DNA from: Pseudoduganella plicata
GTDB lineage: Bacteria > Pseudomonadota > Gammaproteobacteria > Burkholderiales > Burkholderiaceae_D
Length of the DNA: 64,000 nucleotides
NCBI RefSeq assembly: GCF_004421005.1
Contig: NZ_CP038026.1
Coordinates: 2,418,001-2,482,000, forward strand
Reading direction: 5' to 3'
Below are positions 25,751 to 36,042 of this stretch, piece by piece. Each line of letters starts with the position of its first letter. Position 1 is the stretch's first letter. Position numbers and translations under genes: made by a program. The notes beneath the pieces were generated by a model. The model did no database searches. It saw nothing but the letters and a program-made list of their open reading frames with translations, and had not been told where the DNA came from.

Positions 25751-28492
25751 ATGGTCATCCGCAAGTCCACCGGGGCAGCAGCCGCAGCCCTCATCCTCGT
25801 CAGCGCTTCGCCCGCCCACGCGGCAGGCGATCCCGCCATGTGCAATGCCGACGGCATCCCGGCCGTCCTGTCTCCCGCCGCAGCCCTGTTCGACGCGCGC
25901 GCTGCCTGGCTCGATCGGCGCAGCCTGGTCTGGCCGGCCGCGCCTGAGGGTATCTATCGCCTGTATCACAGCACCACCGCTGGCATCGTCGCGCAAGCCG
26001 GAACGCCGGTGCGCGGTGCCGACGGCGCGCTCCCGCTGGCTGCCACGGCCACTGCCATTCCGGCTGCCTTTGCATGGCTCGGCAAGGGTCCGGTGTTGAT
26101 GCTCGGCGCGGCCGATGAATCGCGCATCGGCACGCTGCACAAGGGCCAGCTGGTGCTGGTGCGCGAGGATGCGCAAGGCAAGGTACTCGACGCCACGCAC
26201 GTGCAGGTGGCCGGCGCACTGGACGACCTGTACGCGACTGCGGAACGGCTCGCCGACCTGGGCGCGACGCCGGCGCAAGGCCGTACCGGCTTCAAGATTT
26301 GGGCACCGACCGCACGCAACGTGGCGCTGTGCACGTACGATAGCGGCACAGCCCCGGCCCGCGCGGCCACGCCGATGCGCTTCGACGCCGCGACCGGCGT
26401 GTGGTCGGCCACCGTCCCGGCCAACCTGAGTGGCAAATACTTCAAATACGCCGTCGACGTTTACGCCAACGGCAGCGGCATTGTGCGCAACCTGGTCACC
26501 GACCCGTATGCCGTCAGCCTGACGACCGACTCCCGGCGTGCCTATATTGCCGACCTGGCCGACCCGCGCCTGCGGCCGGCAGGCTGGGAGCGCGATGCGC
26601 CCCCAGCGAACAAGGTGCAGGCGCAGCCGGACATGTCGATCTACGAACTGCACGTGCGCGACTTTTCCGTCAACGACGCCACCGTCAGCGCCGCCAACCG
26701 CGGCAAGTACACGGCATTCACGGAAAAGACATCGGACGGCATGCGCCACCTGGCGGCCCTGTCGCGCGCCGGCCTGACGGACGTGCACCTGCTGCCTGTG
26801 TACGACATCGCCACGGTGCCGGAAAGCGGTTGCGCCGTGCCGGACACCGCCCGCCTGCGTGCGCTGGCGCCGGACAGCGACGTGCAGCAGCAATTGACGG
26901 GCCTCACGCGCCAGACCGATTGCTACAACTGGGGCTACGACCCGTATCACTACAGCGCGCCGGAAGGCAGCTACAGCACGGACGCCGCCGATGGCGCCAA
27001 GCGCATCGTCGAGTTCCGGCAGATGGTGATGGCGCTGCACGGCATCGGCCTGCGGGTCGGCATGGACGTGGTGTACAACCACACGTTCGCGGGCGGCCAG
27101 GACGGGAAATCCGTGCTGGACCGGATCGTGCCAGGCTACTACCACCGCCTCGACGCGAAAGGCGCCATCGAGCGTTCCACGTGCTGCGACAACACGGCCA
27201 CCGAGCACCGCATGATGGGCAAGCTGATGATCGATTCGGCCGAACTGTGGACGAAGCACTACCACATCGACTCCTTCCGCTTCGACCTGATGGGCCACCA
27301 GCCGCGCGCGACGATGGAAGCGCTGCAGCGCCGCGTGGACGCCGCCGCGGGCCGGCACGTCAACCTGATCGGCGAGGGCTGGAACTTCGGCGAGGTGGCG
27401 AACGGCGCGCGCTTCGTGCAGGCCTCGCAGCTGTCGCTGAACGGCAGCGGCATCGGTACCTTCAGCGACCGTGGCCGCGACGCGGTGCGCGGCGGCGGCG
27501 CGGGCGATGCCGGCAACGACATGCTGGCGCGCCAGGGCTACGTCAACGGCCTGTTCTACGCTCCCAACGGCAGCGCCATGCAGACGAAAGAACAGCTGAT
27601 GAAGGCGGCCGACCTGGTCAAGGTGAGCCTTGCCGGCGCAGTGCGCGGCTATCCTTTGACGACGTACACGGGCGCGGTGCGCAAGCTGGAAGACATCGAC
27701 TACGGCGGCCAGCCCGCCGGCTACGCCGCCGCGCCGGGGGAGACCGTCAACTACGTGGAGAACCACGACAACCAGACCCTGTACGACCTGAACGCGTTCC
27801 GGCTGCCTCTGGCCACCAGCGCAGCCGACCGTGCCCGCGTTCAGATGCTGGCCGCGGCCATCAATACATTCAGCCAGGGCGTGGCCTACTTCCACGCCGG
27901 CTTCGACATCCTGCGCTCCAAGTCCCTTGACCGCAACAGCTTCGAGTCGGGCGACTGGTTCAACCGGCTGGACTGGACTTATCGGGACAATTACTTCGGC
28001 ACGGGCCTGCCGCCCGCCGCGGACAACGGCAAGGACTACGCGCTGATGCGTCCCCTGCTCGCCAATGCGGCGCTGAAGCCCGCTCCGGCCGACATCGCGT
28101 TCGCGCGTGATACGTTCCGCGACCTGCTGAAGATCCGCGCCGGCAGCACGCTGTTCCGGCTGCGCACGGCGCAGGACGTGGCGCAGCGGCTGCGGTTCCA
28201 TAACACGGGACCGGCGCAGGTGCCGACCGTCATCGCGGCGCAGCTGGACGGCAGCGGATATCCCGGCGCGGCGTACCGGTCGATTGTTTATCTGATCAAT
28301 GTGGACAAGGTCGAGCGCAAGATTGCGGTGCCGCAGGAAGCGCGCCGGCCGTATGCGCTGCACCCGGTGCAGCGCGCCGCCAATGCCGGCGACCCGCGCG
28401 CCGCGCAAGCGCAGTACGACCGCGATACGGGAACGTTTACGGTGCCGGCGCGGACGGCGGTGGTATTCGTGGAGGCGTTGCCGCGCAATTGA
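25751..28492 (+). CDS. pulA: Secreted pullulanase (GH13, debranching)
   Basis: 913 residues. A signal peptide with a likely cut after 'ASPAHA' (residue 24) exports it. An N-terminal carbohydrate-binding/beta-sandwich region is followed by the CBM48-like segment 'GFKIWAPTARNVALCTYDSG'. The catalytic GH13 domain has the pullulanase signature YNWGYDP (from residue 392), nucleophile Asp512 in 'FRFDLMGH', acid/base Glu542 in 'GEGWNFGE' and Asp673 in 'NYVENHDNQT'. The C-terminal part is the DUF3372-type beta domain. It cleaves alpha-1,6 branches of pullulan, starch and glycogen outside the cytoplasm. ATG 25751 lies after GGGGGCACGT; the frame before it contains the operator and is not coding. Confidence 0.95.
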   Translation: MVIRKSTGAAAAALILVSASPAHAAGDPAMCNADGIPAVLSPAAALFDARAAWLDRRSLVWPAAPEGIYRLYHSTTAGIVAQAGTPVRGADGALPLAATATAIPAAFAWLGKGPVLMLGAADESRIGTLHKGQLVLVREDAQGKVLDATHVQVAGALDDLYATAERLADLGATPAQGRTGFKIWAPTARNVALCTYDSGTAPARAATPMRFDAATGVWSATVPANLSGKYFKYAVDVYANGSGIVRNLVTDPYAVSLTTDSRRAYIADLADPRLRPAGWERDAPPANKVQAQPDMSIYELHVRDFSVNDATVSAANRGKYTAFTEKTSDGMRHLAALSRAGLTDVHLLPVYDIATVPESGCAVPDTARLRALAPDSDVQQQLTGLTRQTDCYNWGYDPYHYSAPEGSYSTDAADGAKRIVEFRQMVMALHGIGLRVGMDVVYNHTFAGGQDGKSVLDRIVPGYYHRLDAKGAIERSTCCDNTATEHRMMGKLMIDSAELWTKHYHIDSFRFDLMGHQPRATMEALQRRVDAAAGRHVNLIGEGWNFGEVANGARFVQASQLSLNGSGIGTFSDRGRDAVRGGGAGDAGNDMLARQGYVNGLFYAPNGSAMQTKEQLMKAADLVKVSLAGAVRGYPLTTYTGAVRKLEDIDYGGQPAGYAAAPGETVNYVENHDNQTLYDLNAFRLPLATSAADRARVQMLAAAINTFSQGVAYFHAGFDILRSKSLDRNSFESGDWFNRLDWTYRDNYFGTGLPPAADNGKDYALMRPLLANAALKPAPADIAFARDTFRDLLKIRAGSTLFRLRTAQDVAQRLRFHNTGPAQVPTVIAAQLDGSGYPGAAYRSIVYLINVDKVERKIAVPQEARRPYALHPVQRAANAGDPRAAQAQYDRDTGTFTVPARTAVVFVEALPRN

Positions 28493-28517
28493 GCGGGCCG
28501 TTGCATCGGGCCGCTAC

Positions 28518-28645
28518 GTCGGGGACAGGCACCCGTTGCAGGGCATTCGCCCTGAAACAGGAGCCTGTCCCCGCACGCTGCTGCCGCGGACTGGTGAGCC
28601 GCCTGGAGCGGCTGATCCGCGGCCCGCGAGGTGCCTGTCCCCGAC
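28518..28645. repeat. Dispersed inverted-repeat element, two-arm copy
   Basis: GTCGGGGACAGGCACC at 28518-28533 and its exact reverse complement GGTGCCTGTCCCCGAC at 28630-28645 bracket the gap between pullulanase and amylase 3' ends. A second, partial arm AGGAGCCTGTCCCCGC lies between at 28560-28575. The same 16-mer recurs elsewhere in the window. Confidence 0.85.
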
Positions 28646-28670
28646 GTGAAAGCGACCGGCGTCGCCAGCC

Positions 28671-30320
28671 CTAGCGCGCCGCTTCCAGCAATACCACGCC
28701 AGCCTTGCCGCCCGTCGCGACCTTGCCGTTGCGGACGGTGTACGTCACGCCCGAATAGGCATCGCGCACCCGCGTACCGTTGGCAAACACGGAGCCGACA
28801 CTGACCGCAACCGGCTTCCCGACCGGCACATCCAGCGCCACGACAACCTTGTCGTTACCGAAGATGCGGGCAAACGTGTACGGCTTGTCGGCCAGCTTGC
28901 GGTGCTCCCCTGCCCCGATCGACAGGTGGTTCTGCCGGAATAGTCCCAGCTTGCTCCAGTGCGCGCGCACGTCGGCGATGCGATAGCCGTCGCGGGCAGT
29001 ATTGTGCGCCAGCTCTTCCCAGTTCATGTAAGAACGCAGCTTCGCGTCGCCCGTCGCTTCGGCCATGTCCAGCCGGCGCGCCGTCTCGTCGCCGTAGTAG
29101 ATCTGCGCGGCGCCTGGCGCGAGCAGCAGCTTGTTGGCCGTTTCAAACGGCTTCGTACGCGCGGCGTCGAACGGGTTGCCATCGTCGTGCGAGTCCATGT
29201 AATTGAGCACCGACTTGCCGCGCAGCGGGCCATGCAACGCCGCCGCGTACTTGGCGAAGATGCTTTCGTAATCGCCCTTGCCGTCCGATGGCAGCGAGAA
29301 GTTGATCAGGGCGTCGAAGCCGTCCGCATAGAAGTCGACCTTTGCGGTGCTCATGTCGAATTCACGGCCGTGGCCGATGCTGTAGTTGTACACCTCCGCC
29401 ACCGTGAAGAACTTGTCGCCCAGCGCCTTGCCGGGATGGGCCTTCCTGTAGTCCTCGAACGCCGCGTCGGCAACCGTGCGCAGCTCCTTCCATACGCCGG
29501 GCTCCGTGTGCTTGACGGTGTCGGCGCGGAAGCCGTCGATGCCGTACTTGCGCACCCAGTCGGCGTGCCACTTCATCAGGTAGTAGCGCGGTGCGCGCGG
29601 GTAACCGGTGCGGGAGAAGAATTCGTCCAGCTCCTTTACCTCGCGCTCGTAGCGTCCTTCCTTTTTCCACTTCTCAACGAGCGCGGGCGGCAGCGCCACG
29701 TTCTCATTGCTTTCCGTGCGCACGTCCGGCAAGTTGGCGACCAGCGCGCACGTGACCGTAGTCGCCACGTCCTTGTGCGTGCAGACGGGGTCCATGCGCA
29801 CCCAGTCCGCCGGCCAGTTCGGGTCCTGCCCCGTCACCGGGCCGATATGGTTCATCACCACGTCGAACAGCACGCGGATGCCGCGCGCATGGGCCGCCTC
29901 GACGAAGGCGCGGAAGTCCGCCTCCGTGCCCAGGTTCGCATCGATGGCGGTAAAGTCGCGCGCCCAGTAGCCGTGGAAGCCGTAGGACTTGCCGGTGCCT
30001 TCGTCGGTGCCCGCATGGATCTGCTCCACGGGCGGCGTCAGCCAGATCGCATTGACGCCCAGGCTGTCGAAGTAACCTTCCTTCACCCGGGCCGTCAAGC
30101 CTTTCAGATCGCCGCCCATGAAGCCGCGCAGCGGTGCCGCATCGGCCTTGCGGCCGTAGGGGAAGTCGTTCGACTTGTCGCCATTGCTGAAGCGGTCCGT
30201 CACCACGAAATACACGGTCGCGTTTTCCCACATGAATGGCTTGGGTGCTGCATGGACTGCCGATGCTGCCAGCAGCGTGGCCAGTGCGATGGAACTCGGC
30301 TTGAAACGACCAGTATTCAT
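28671..30320 (-). CDS. Secreted alpha-amylase (GH13)
   Basis: 549 residues with a signal peptide (cut near 'ASAVHA', residue 24). GH13 motifs: 'LFDVVMNHIG' (region I), nucleophile Asp267 in 'DGFRADTVKH', acid/base Glu309 in 'FTVAEVYNYS', Asp379 in 'NYMDSHDDGNPF'. A long insert (residues ~165-250) and the MalS-like catalytic segment suggest the periplasmic/extracellular amylase group. The C-terminal beta domain is short. It lies 20 bases downstream of pgm on the same strand, the last gene of an MFS-pgm-amylase cluster, with AAGGAAGCCC before ATG 30320. It hydrolyses alpha-1,4 glucan to maltodextrins. Confidence 0.93.
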   Translation of the reverse strand: MNTGRFKPSSIALATLLAASAVHAAPKPFMWENATVYFVVTDRFSNGDKSNDFPYGRKADAAPLRGFMGGDLKGLTARVKEGYFDSLGVNAIWLTPPVEQIHAGTDEGTGKSYGFHGYWARDFTAIDANLGTEADFRAFVEAAHARGIRVLFDVVMNHIGPVTGQDPNWPADWVRMDPVCTHKDVATTVTCALVANLPDVRTESNENVALPPALVEKWKKEGRYEREVKELDEFFSRTGYPRAPRYYLMKWHADWVRKYGIDGFRADTVKHTEPGVWKELRTVADAAFEDYRKAHPGKALGDKFFTVAEVYNYSIGHGREFDMSTAKVDFYADGFDALINFSLPSDGKGDYESIFAKYAAALHGPLRGKSVLNYMDSHDDGNPFDAARTKPFETANKLLLAPGAAQIYYGDETARRLDMAEATGDAKLRSYMNWEELAHNTARDGYRIADVRAHWSKLGLFRQNHLSIGAGEHRKLADKPYTFARIFGNDKVVVALDVPVGKPVAVSVGSVFANGTRVRDAYSGVTYTVRNGKVATGGKAGVVLLEAAR

Positions 30321-30340
30321 GGGCTTCCTTTAGGATGACG

Positions 30341-32062
<1,722 letters not shown>

Positions 32063-32067
32063 TCAGC

Positions 32068-33387
32068 TCAGGCGACCGCCTTGGCCTCGTCCCGCACCCA
32101 CAGCGTCAGCACGCCCGCCAGCGCCATCGACGCCCCGCCCAGCGCCAGCGTGTTGGCCGTGTGGCCGCCCAGCAGGTGCGTGGTGACGAAGCCCAGCAGC
32201 GCGCCGCTGAGGATCTGCGGGATCACGATGAAGAAATTGAACACGCCCATGTAGTAGCCCATCCGGTTGGCCGGCAGCGCGCCGGCCAGGATGGCATACG
32301 GCATGGTCAGGATGCTGGCCCACGCGATGCCCACGCCCACCATCGGCACCAGCAGCATCTGGCGGTCGTGGATCGTGAAGATGCTGGCCAGGCTGATGCC
32401 GCCGACGATCAGGCAGACGGTATGCACCATCTTGCGGCTGGTGACGCGCGCCAGCACCGGCAGGATGAACGCGGCGAGCGCTGCCACGCCTGAATAGACG
32501 GCGAACATGATGCCGACGTAGTTGCCGGCATCCTGGTACAGGGCCGACTGCGCATCGGCGGTGCCGTAGACGTTTTCGGCGATCGCGGACGTTGTGTAGA
32601 TCCACATGGCGAACAGGCCGATCCACGTGAAGAACTGCACCAGCGCCAGCTGCGCCATCGTCCTGGGCATGTGGAAGAAGCCGTCGATGATTTCGACGAT
32701 GCCGTGGCCGATGCCCTTGCCGCTCTCGCGGCGGAACGCCTCCATGTCCTCCGGCGGACGCTCGTCGCTGGTGAACACGGTCCACAGCACGGACAGCAGG
32801 AACACGGCGCCGCCGGCATAGAACGAGTAGCGCACCGTGTCCGGCACACCGCCGTCGACGGGAACGTTACTCACGCCAAGATAGTCGGCAAAGATCGTCG
32901 GCAGCAGCGAGGCGATGACGGCGCCGCAGCCGATGAAGAACGTCTGCATCGCAAAGCCCGCGGTCTGCTGCGAGGGATCGAGCTTGTCGCCAACGAAGGC
33001 ACGAAATGGCTCCATCGAGACGTTGATGGCGGCATCCATCATCCACAGCACGGCCACGGCCATCCACAGCACGTGCGAGTTCGGCATCAGGAACAGCGAG
33101 ATGGACGCCAGCACGGCGCCCAGGAAGAAGAACGGACGGCGGCGGCCCCACTTCGGGTGCCACGTATTGTCGGACAGGTAGCCGATGATCGGCTGCACCA
33201 GCAGACCCGTAACGGGCGCTGCGAGCCAGAACAGCGCCAGTTCATCGTGGTTGGCGCCGAGCGTCGAGAAGATGCGGCTGGTGTTGGCGTTCTGCAGTGC
33301 GAAGCCGAACTGGATGCCGAAAAAACCGAAGCTCATGTTCCACAACTGCCAGAACGACAGCCGGGGCTTGTTGGTGGTGGAATGCAT
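32068..33387 (-). CDS. MFS sugar transporter, maltose/maltodextrin type (SLC45/GPH-like)
   Basis: 439 residues, twelve membrane helices. 'SFWQLWNMSFGFFGIQFGFALQNANTSRIFSTLG' and 'PIIGYLSDNTWHPKWGRRRPFFFLGA' are diagnostic for the glycoside/maltose-type MFS porters commonly found next to alpha-glucosidases and TonB receptors in starch clusters. 'RPPEDMEAFRRE' begins the central cytoplasmic loop. It imports maltodextrins by proton symport. Start ATG 33387 with CGGAGACAGCAG upstream. It is first gene of a minus-strand cluster with pgm and amylase. A HexR-type operator lies 121 bases upstream and a poorer match at 33430-33444. Confidence 0.9.
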   Translation of the reverse strand: MHSTTNKPRLSFWQLWNMSFGFFGIQFGFALQNANTSRIFSTLGANHDELALFWLAAPVTGLLVQPIIGYLSDNTWHPKWGRRRPFFFLGAVLASISLFLMPNSHVLWMAVAVLWMMDAAINVSMEPFRAFVGDKLDPSQQTAGFAMQTFFIGCGAVIASLLPTIFADYLGVSNVPVDGGVPDTVRYSFYAGGAVFLLSVLWTVFTSDERPPEDMEAFRRESGKGIGHGIVEIIDGFFHMPRTMAQLALVQFFTWIGLFAMWIYTTSAIAENVYGTADAQSALYQDAGNYVGIMFAVYSGVAALAAFILPVLARVTSRKMVHTVCLIVGGISLASIFTIHDRQMLLVPMVGVGIAWASILTMPYAILAGALPANRMGYYMGVFNFFIVIPQILSGALLGFVTTHLLGGHTANTLALGGASMALAGVLTLWVRDEAKAVA

Positions 33388-33507
33388 CTGCTGTCTCCGA
33401 TGTGTGCCGGCGCCTGCGAGACGCCTTATTTGTAGCAAAATAACATGCAAGAGTTACCGTGTCAAATGGCTCAGACGCCCAATCTCACAGGGGATCGACC
33501 GTTCGCC

Positions 33508-33522
33508 TGTAGTCAAACAACA
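33508..33522 (-). promoter_or_regulatory. HexR-type operator upstream of the maltodextrin MFS gene
   Basis: TGTAGT-CAA-ACAACA: one mismatch to TGTAGT-NNN-ACTACA. It lies in the 142-bp gap between the GH31 gene's stop and the MFS start, both on the minus strand, so marks a separate promoter for the MFS-pgm-amylase cluster. Confidence 0.72.
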
Positions 33523-33529
33523 GGAAAAT

Positions 33530-35920
33530 CTACAAACTCAGCACTAACTGCGCGGACATTGCGGCGCGCGCCGGCAGCTTGACCGTCGCCACGCCCGTCT
33601 TGCCGTCCCAGCGCACCGCCAGCGGCTTGCCATCCAGGGTGGCGGCGCGCGGCTTCGCCGTTACGTTGTGCACGTGCAGGGCGTAGGCGCGCGCAAGCGC
33701 CGTGTACTGCCGGCCCGTCTCCGTCGCAATGCCGATGCGCAGTTCGCGGCCCTGCACGGCACTGGTGAAACGCGCCAGTTCGTAGCGGCCCTGCTCATAG
33801 GCTTGCGCCGTCTTGCCGTCGTCGTCATACAGCATGCCGGCCGATTGCGCGACCGTCGCGTCGTGCCAGTAGTGCAGCGCCACGTCTTTCGTCGAGTAGT
33901 CCTTTGTCGACTGCACCACGTCCACCATCGGCACGAAGGCGCCGGCCCGCACATAGACAGGAATGCGCTCCGCCACAACGGGTACCGTCTCCTGGATGCC
34001 GCCGCGATGGCGCTCGCCCGTATGGAAGTCGAACCAGGCGCTGTCCTTGACGGGGAAGTACACATCCTTGCGCGTGGCGCCCGGCTCCGTGACCGGCGCC
34101 ACCAGGAAGCTGTCGCCCCACAGGTAGGTGGAAGCGATCGTGCCCGTGTCGATGGTGGACGCGCTGCCGTCGTCGGCAAACAGCACGGGGTGCATGAGCG
34201 GCATGCCGGTCCGGCTGTTCTCGAAACCGGTCGTGTAGTTATACGGCAGCAGGCGATAGCGCAGGCGCACCGCTTCGGCCGCCAGCGCCCTGGCACGCGC
34301 GGCGCGGTAGACCGGCTCCGCGGCCACCGCTTCCTGCGCGTGCGGACGGAATACAGGCTGGAACACGCCGTACTGCAGCCAGCGCACGTACAACTCGTCG
34401 TCCAGCACGGGGCCGGCGAAGCCGCCCAGGTCCGAGTGCATGTAGCCCAGACCCTGCATCCCCATCTGCAGCGCGATCTCCATCTGCGACTGCAGGCCGC
34501 CCCAGCTGCGGCCAACGTCGCCCGACCACGGGATCATGCCGTGGCGCTGCGAGCCGGAATACCCGGCGCGCATCAGGATGAACGGCCGCTCGCCCGGGAA
34601 GTCCTTCCTGTAGCCGTCGGCGATCAGGCCGGCCCATTCGTGGCCGTAGACGTTGTGCACCGCATCGGCGCTGCCGGCCACGTGACGCAGCCCTTCCGGA
34701 TGCACTTCCGGTTCGCCCAGGTCGCCCCACCAGCCGCCCACGCCCTGCAGCTTCAGGTCCTTGTAGATGTTCCAGAACCAGTCGCGGCCTGGGGTGCCCG
34801 TGATGTCGACGAGACCGGTATTGCCGAAGTAGAAGTCATAGGTGTACGGCGTGCCGTCCGCCTTTGTCGCCAGCGCCTTCTTGTCCACCGCATCCTGCCA
34901 GCGGCTCGATGTCGTCAGCACGAACGGCTCCGTGATCAGGATCGTCTGCACGCCCTGTGCGGCGAAGTCCTTCATCATGCCTTGCGGGTTCGGGAAGTTT
35001 TCCTTGTCCCACGCCAGATTGCCCATCGTTCCCTGGACGGTCTTGCCGAACCAGTACAGGTCCAGCACGATCGCATCGAGCGGGATCCTGTCTTTTGCAA
35101 ATTGCGCGACGGTGGCGCGCGCCTCGGCTTCGTTGCGATAGCCGAAGCGGCTGGCGAAATTACCGAACGCCCAGCGCGGGGGCAGCGGCTGGCGGCCCGT
35201 CAGGCTGGTGTAGTTCGCCATCACGTCGGACCACGCATCGCCGGCAATGATCTGATAGGTCTTGCGCCCGCCCGTCGTTTCGTAACCGAGCGTGCCGTCC
35301 TTGCGGCTGTCGAAATCGAGCCAGCCCGTGTACGGGTTGTCGAAGTGGATCGCATAGCGCTTCGACGACAGCGCTAGGGGAATCGTGAAGTTCAGCAGCT
35401 GCGAGCGGTTACCGTAGCCGTAGTCCGCCTTGTTGTACAGCTGGAAGCGGTTGCCGCGGCGGTTCATGCCCACGGCGCGGGCACCGGCGCCGTACAGCGC
35501 TTCGCCGTCGTCCAGCGCGAACCGGATGGCTTCCAGCTTGCCCGCTTTGGTGTAGCCGTCCTTTTCCGCCACCAGCGGCTTGCCCTTGTAGGCATAGCTG
35601 ATGCGCAGCGGCTGCTTGCGCACCGTGACGGTGATGCCCGGCGTTGCATATTCGATGCTTGCGCCGGCGTCCTTCAGGGTTGCACCGACCGCCACCGGCG
35701 CCAGCACGACGGCATGCGAACGCGGATCGTATCCCTCCCCTTTCGGGATGAACGTCGTCTCGACGATCGCCGCCGAATACGGCTTGATCAGGTACCGCCC
35801 GTCGCTGACGACGATGTCCAGCGTATTGCCGTTGACGGCAAAGCTTTCGAGCCGGCGTTCGGCCGCATGCACGGAAGAGAAGGCGAGAAGGGACAGCAGA
35901 GCAATCGATTTCGGGGCCAT
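33530..35920 (-). CDS. GH31 alpha-glucosidase, exported
   Basis: 796 residues with a signal peptide (cut near 'SSVHA', residue 19). An N-terminal beta-sandwich (~25-235) precedes the catalytic barrel. Nucleophile Asp400 lies in 'GWWGDLGEPEVHP', acid/base Asp468 in 'PWSGDVGRSW'; the C-terminal beta domains follow ('VRAGAFVPMVDV' region). It releases glucose from the non-reducing ends of maltodextrins, probably in the periplasm. No Shine-Dalgarno site is visible before ATG 35920, and an operator palindrome starts only eight bases upstream of it, so the message may have a very short leader or be leaderless. Confidence 0.93.
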   Translation of the reverse strand: MAPKSIALLSLLAFSSVHAAERRLESFAVNGNTLDIVVSDGRYLIKPYSAAIVETTFIPKGEGYDPRSHAVVLAPVAVGATLKDAGASIEYATPGITVTVRKQPLRISYAYKGKPLVAEKDGYTKAGKLEAIRFALDDGEALYGAGARAVGMNRRGNRFQLYNKADYGYGNRSQLLNFTIPLALSSKRYAIHFDNPYTGWLDFDSRKDGTLGYETTGGRKTYQIIAGDAWSDVMANYTSLTGRQPLPPRWAFGNFASRFGYRNEAEARATVAQFAKDRIPLDAIVLDLYWFGKTVQGTMGNLAWDKENFPNPQGMMKDFAAQGVQTILITEPFVLTTSSRWQDAVDKKALATKADGTPYTYDFYFGNTGLVDITGTPGRDWFWNIYKDLKLQGVGGWWGDLGEPEVHPEGLRHVAGSADAVHNVYGHEWAGLIADGYRKDFPGERPFILMRAGYSGSQRHGMIPWSGDVGRSWGGLQSQMEIALQMGMQGLGYMHSDLGGFAGPVLDDELYVRWLQYGVFQPVFRPHAQEAVAAEPVYRAARARALAAEAVRLRYRLLPYNYTTGFENSRTGMPLMHPVLFADDGSASTIDTGTIASTYLWGDSFLVAPVTEPGATRKDVYFPVKDSAWFDFHTGERHRGGIQETVPVVAERIPVYVRAGAFVPMVDVVQSTKDYSTKDVALHYWHDATVAQSAGMLYDDDGKTAQAYEQGRYELARFTSAVQGRELRIGIATETGRQYTALARAYALHVHNVTAKPRAATLDGKPLAVRWDGKTGVATVKLPARAAMSAQLVLSL

Positions 35921-35927
35921 GGTCGCG

Positions 35928-35942
35928 TGTAGTTTAAGTACA
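35928..35942 (-). promoter_or_regulatory. HexR-type operator abutting the GH31 start codon
   Basis: TGTAGT-TTA-AGTACA: one mismatch to TGTAGT-NNN-ACTACA. It ends eight bases from the GH31 ATG, so a bound repressor would cover the transcription start or the ribosome-binding region's DNA. Confidence 0.72.
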
Positions 35943-36042
35943 GATTGACAGCATGACAGAAAGCGGCGCCGGAATACAGTCCCCGCTGCGTTATATTAGC
36001 GGGCGCAGTGCAACCAAAACACCCACAAGGGAGAGATCCATA

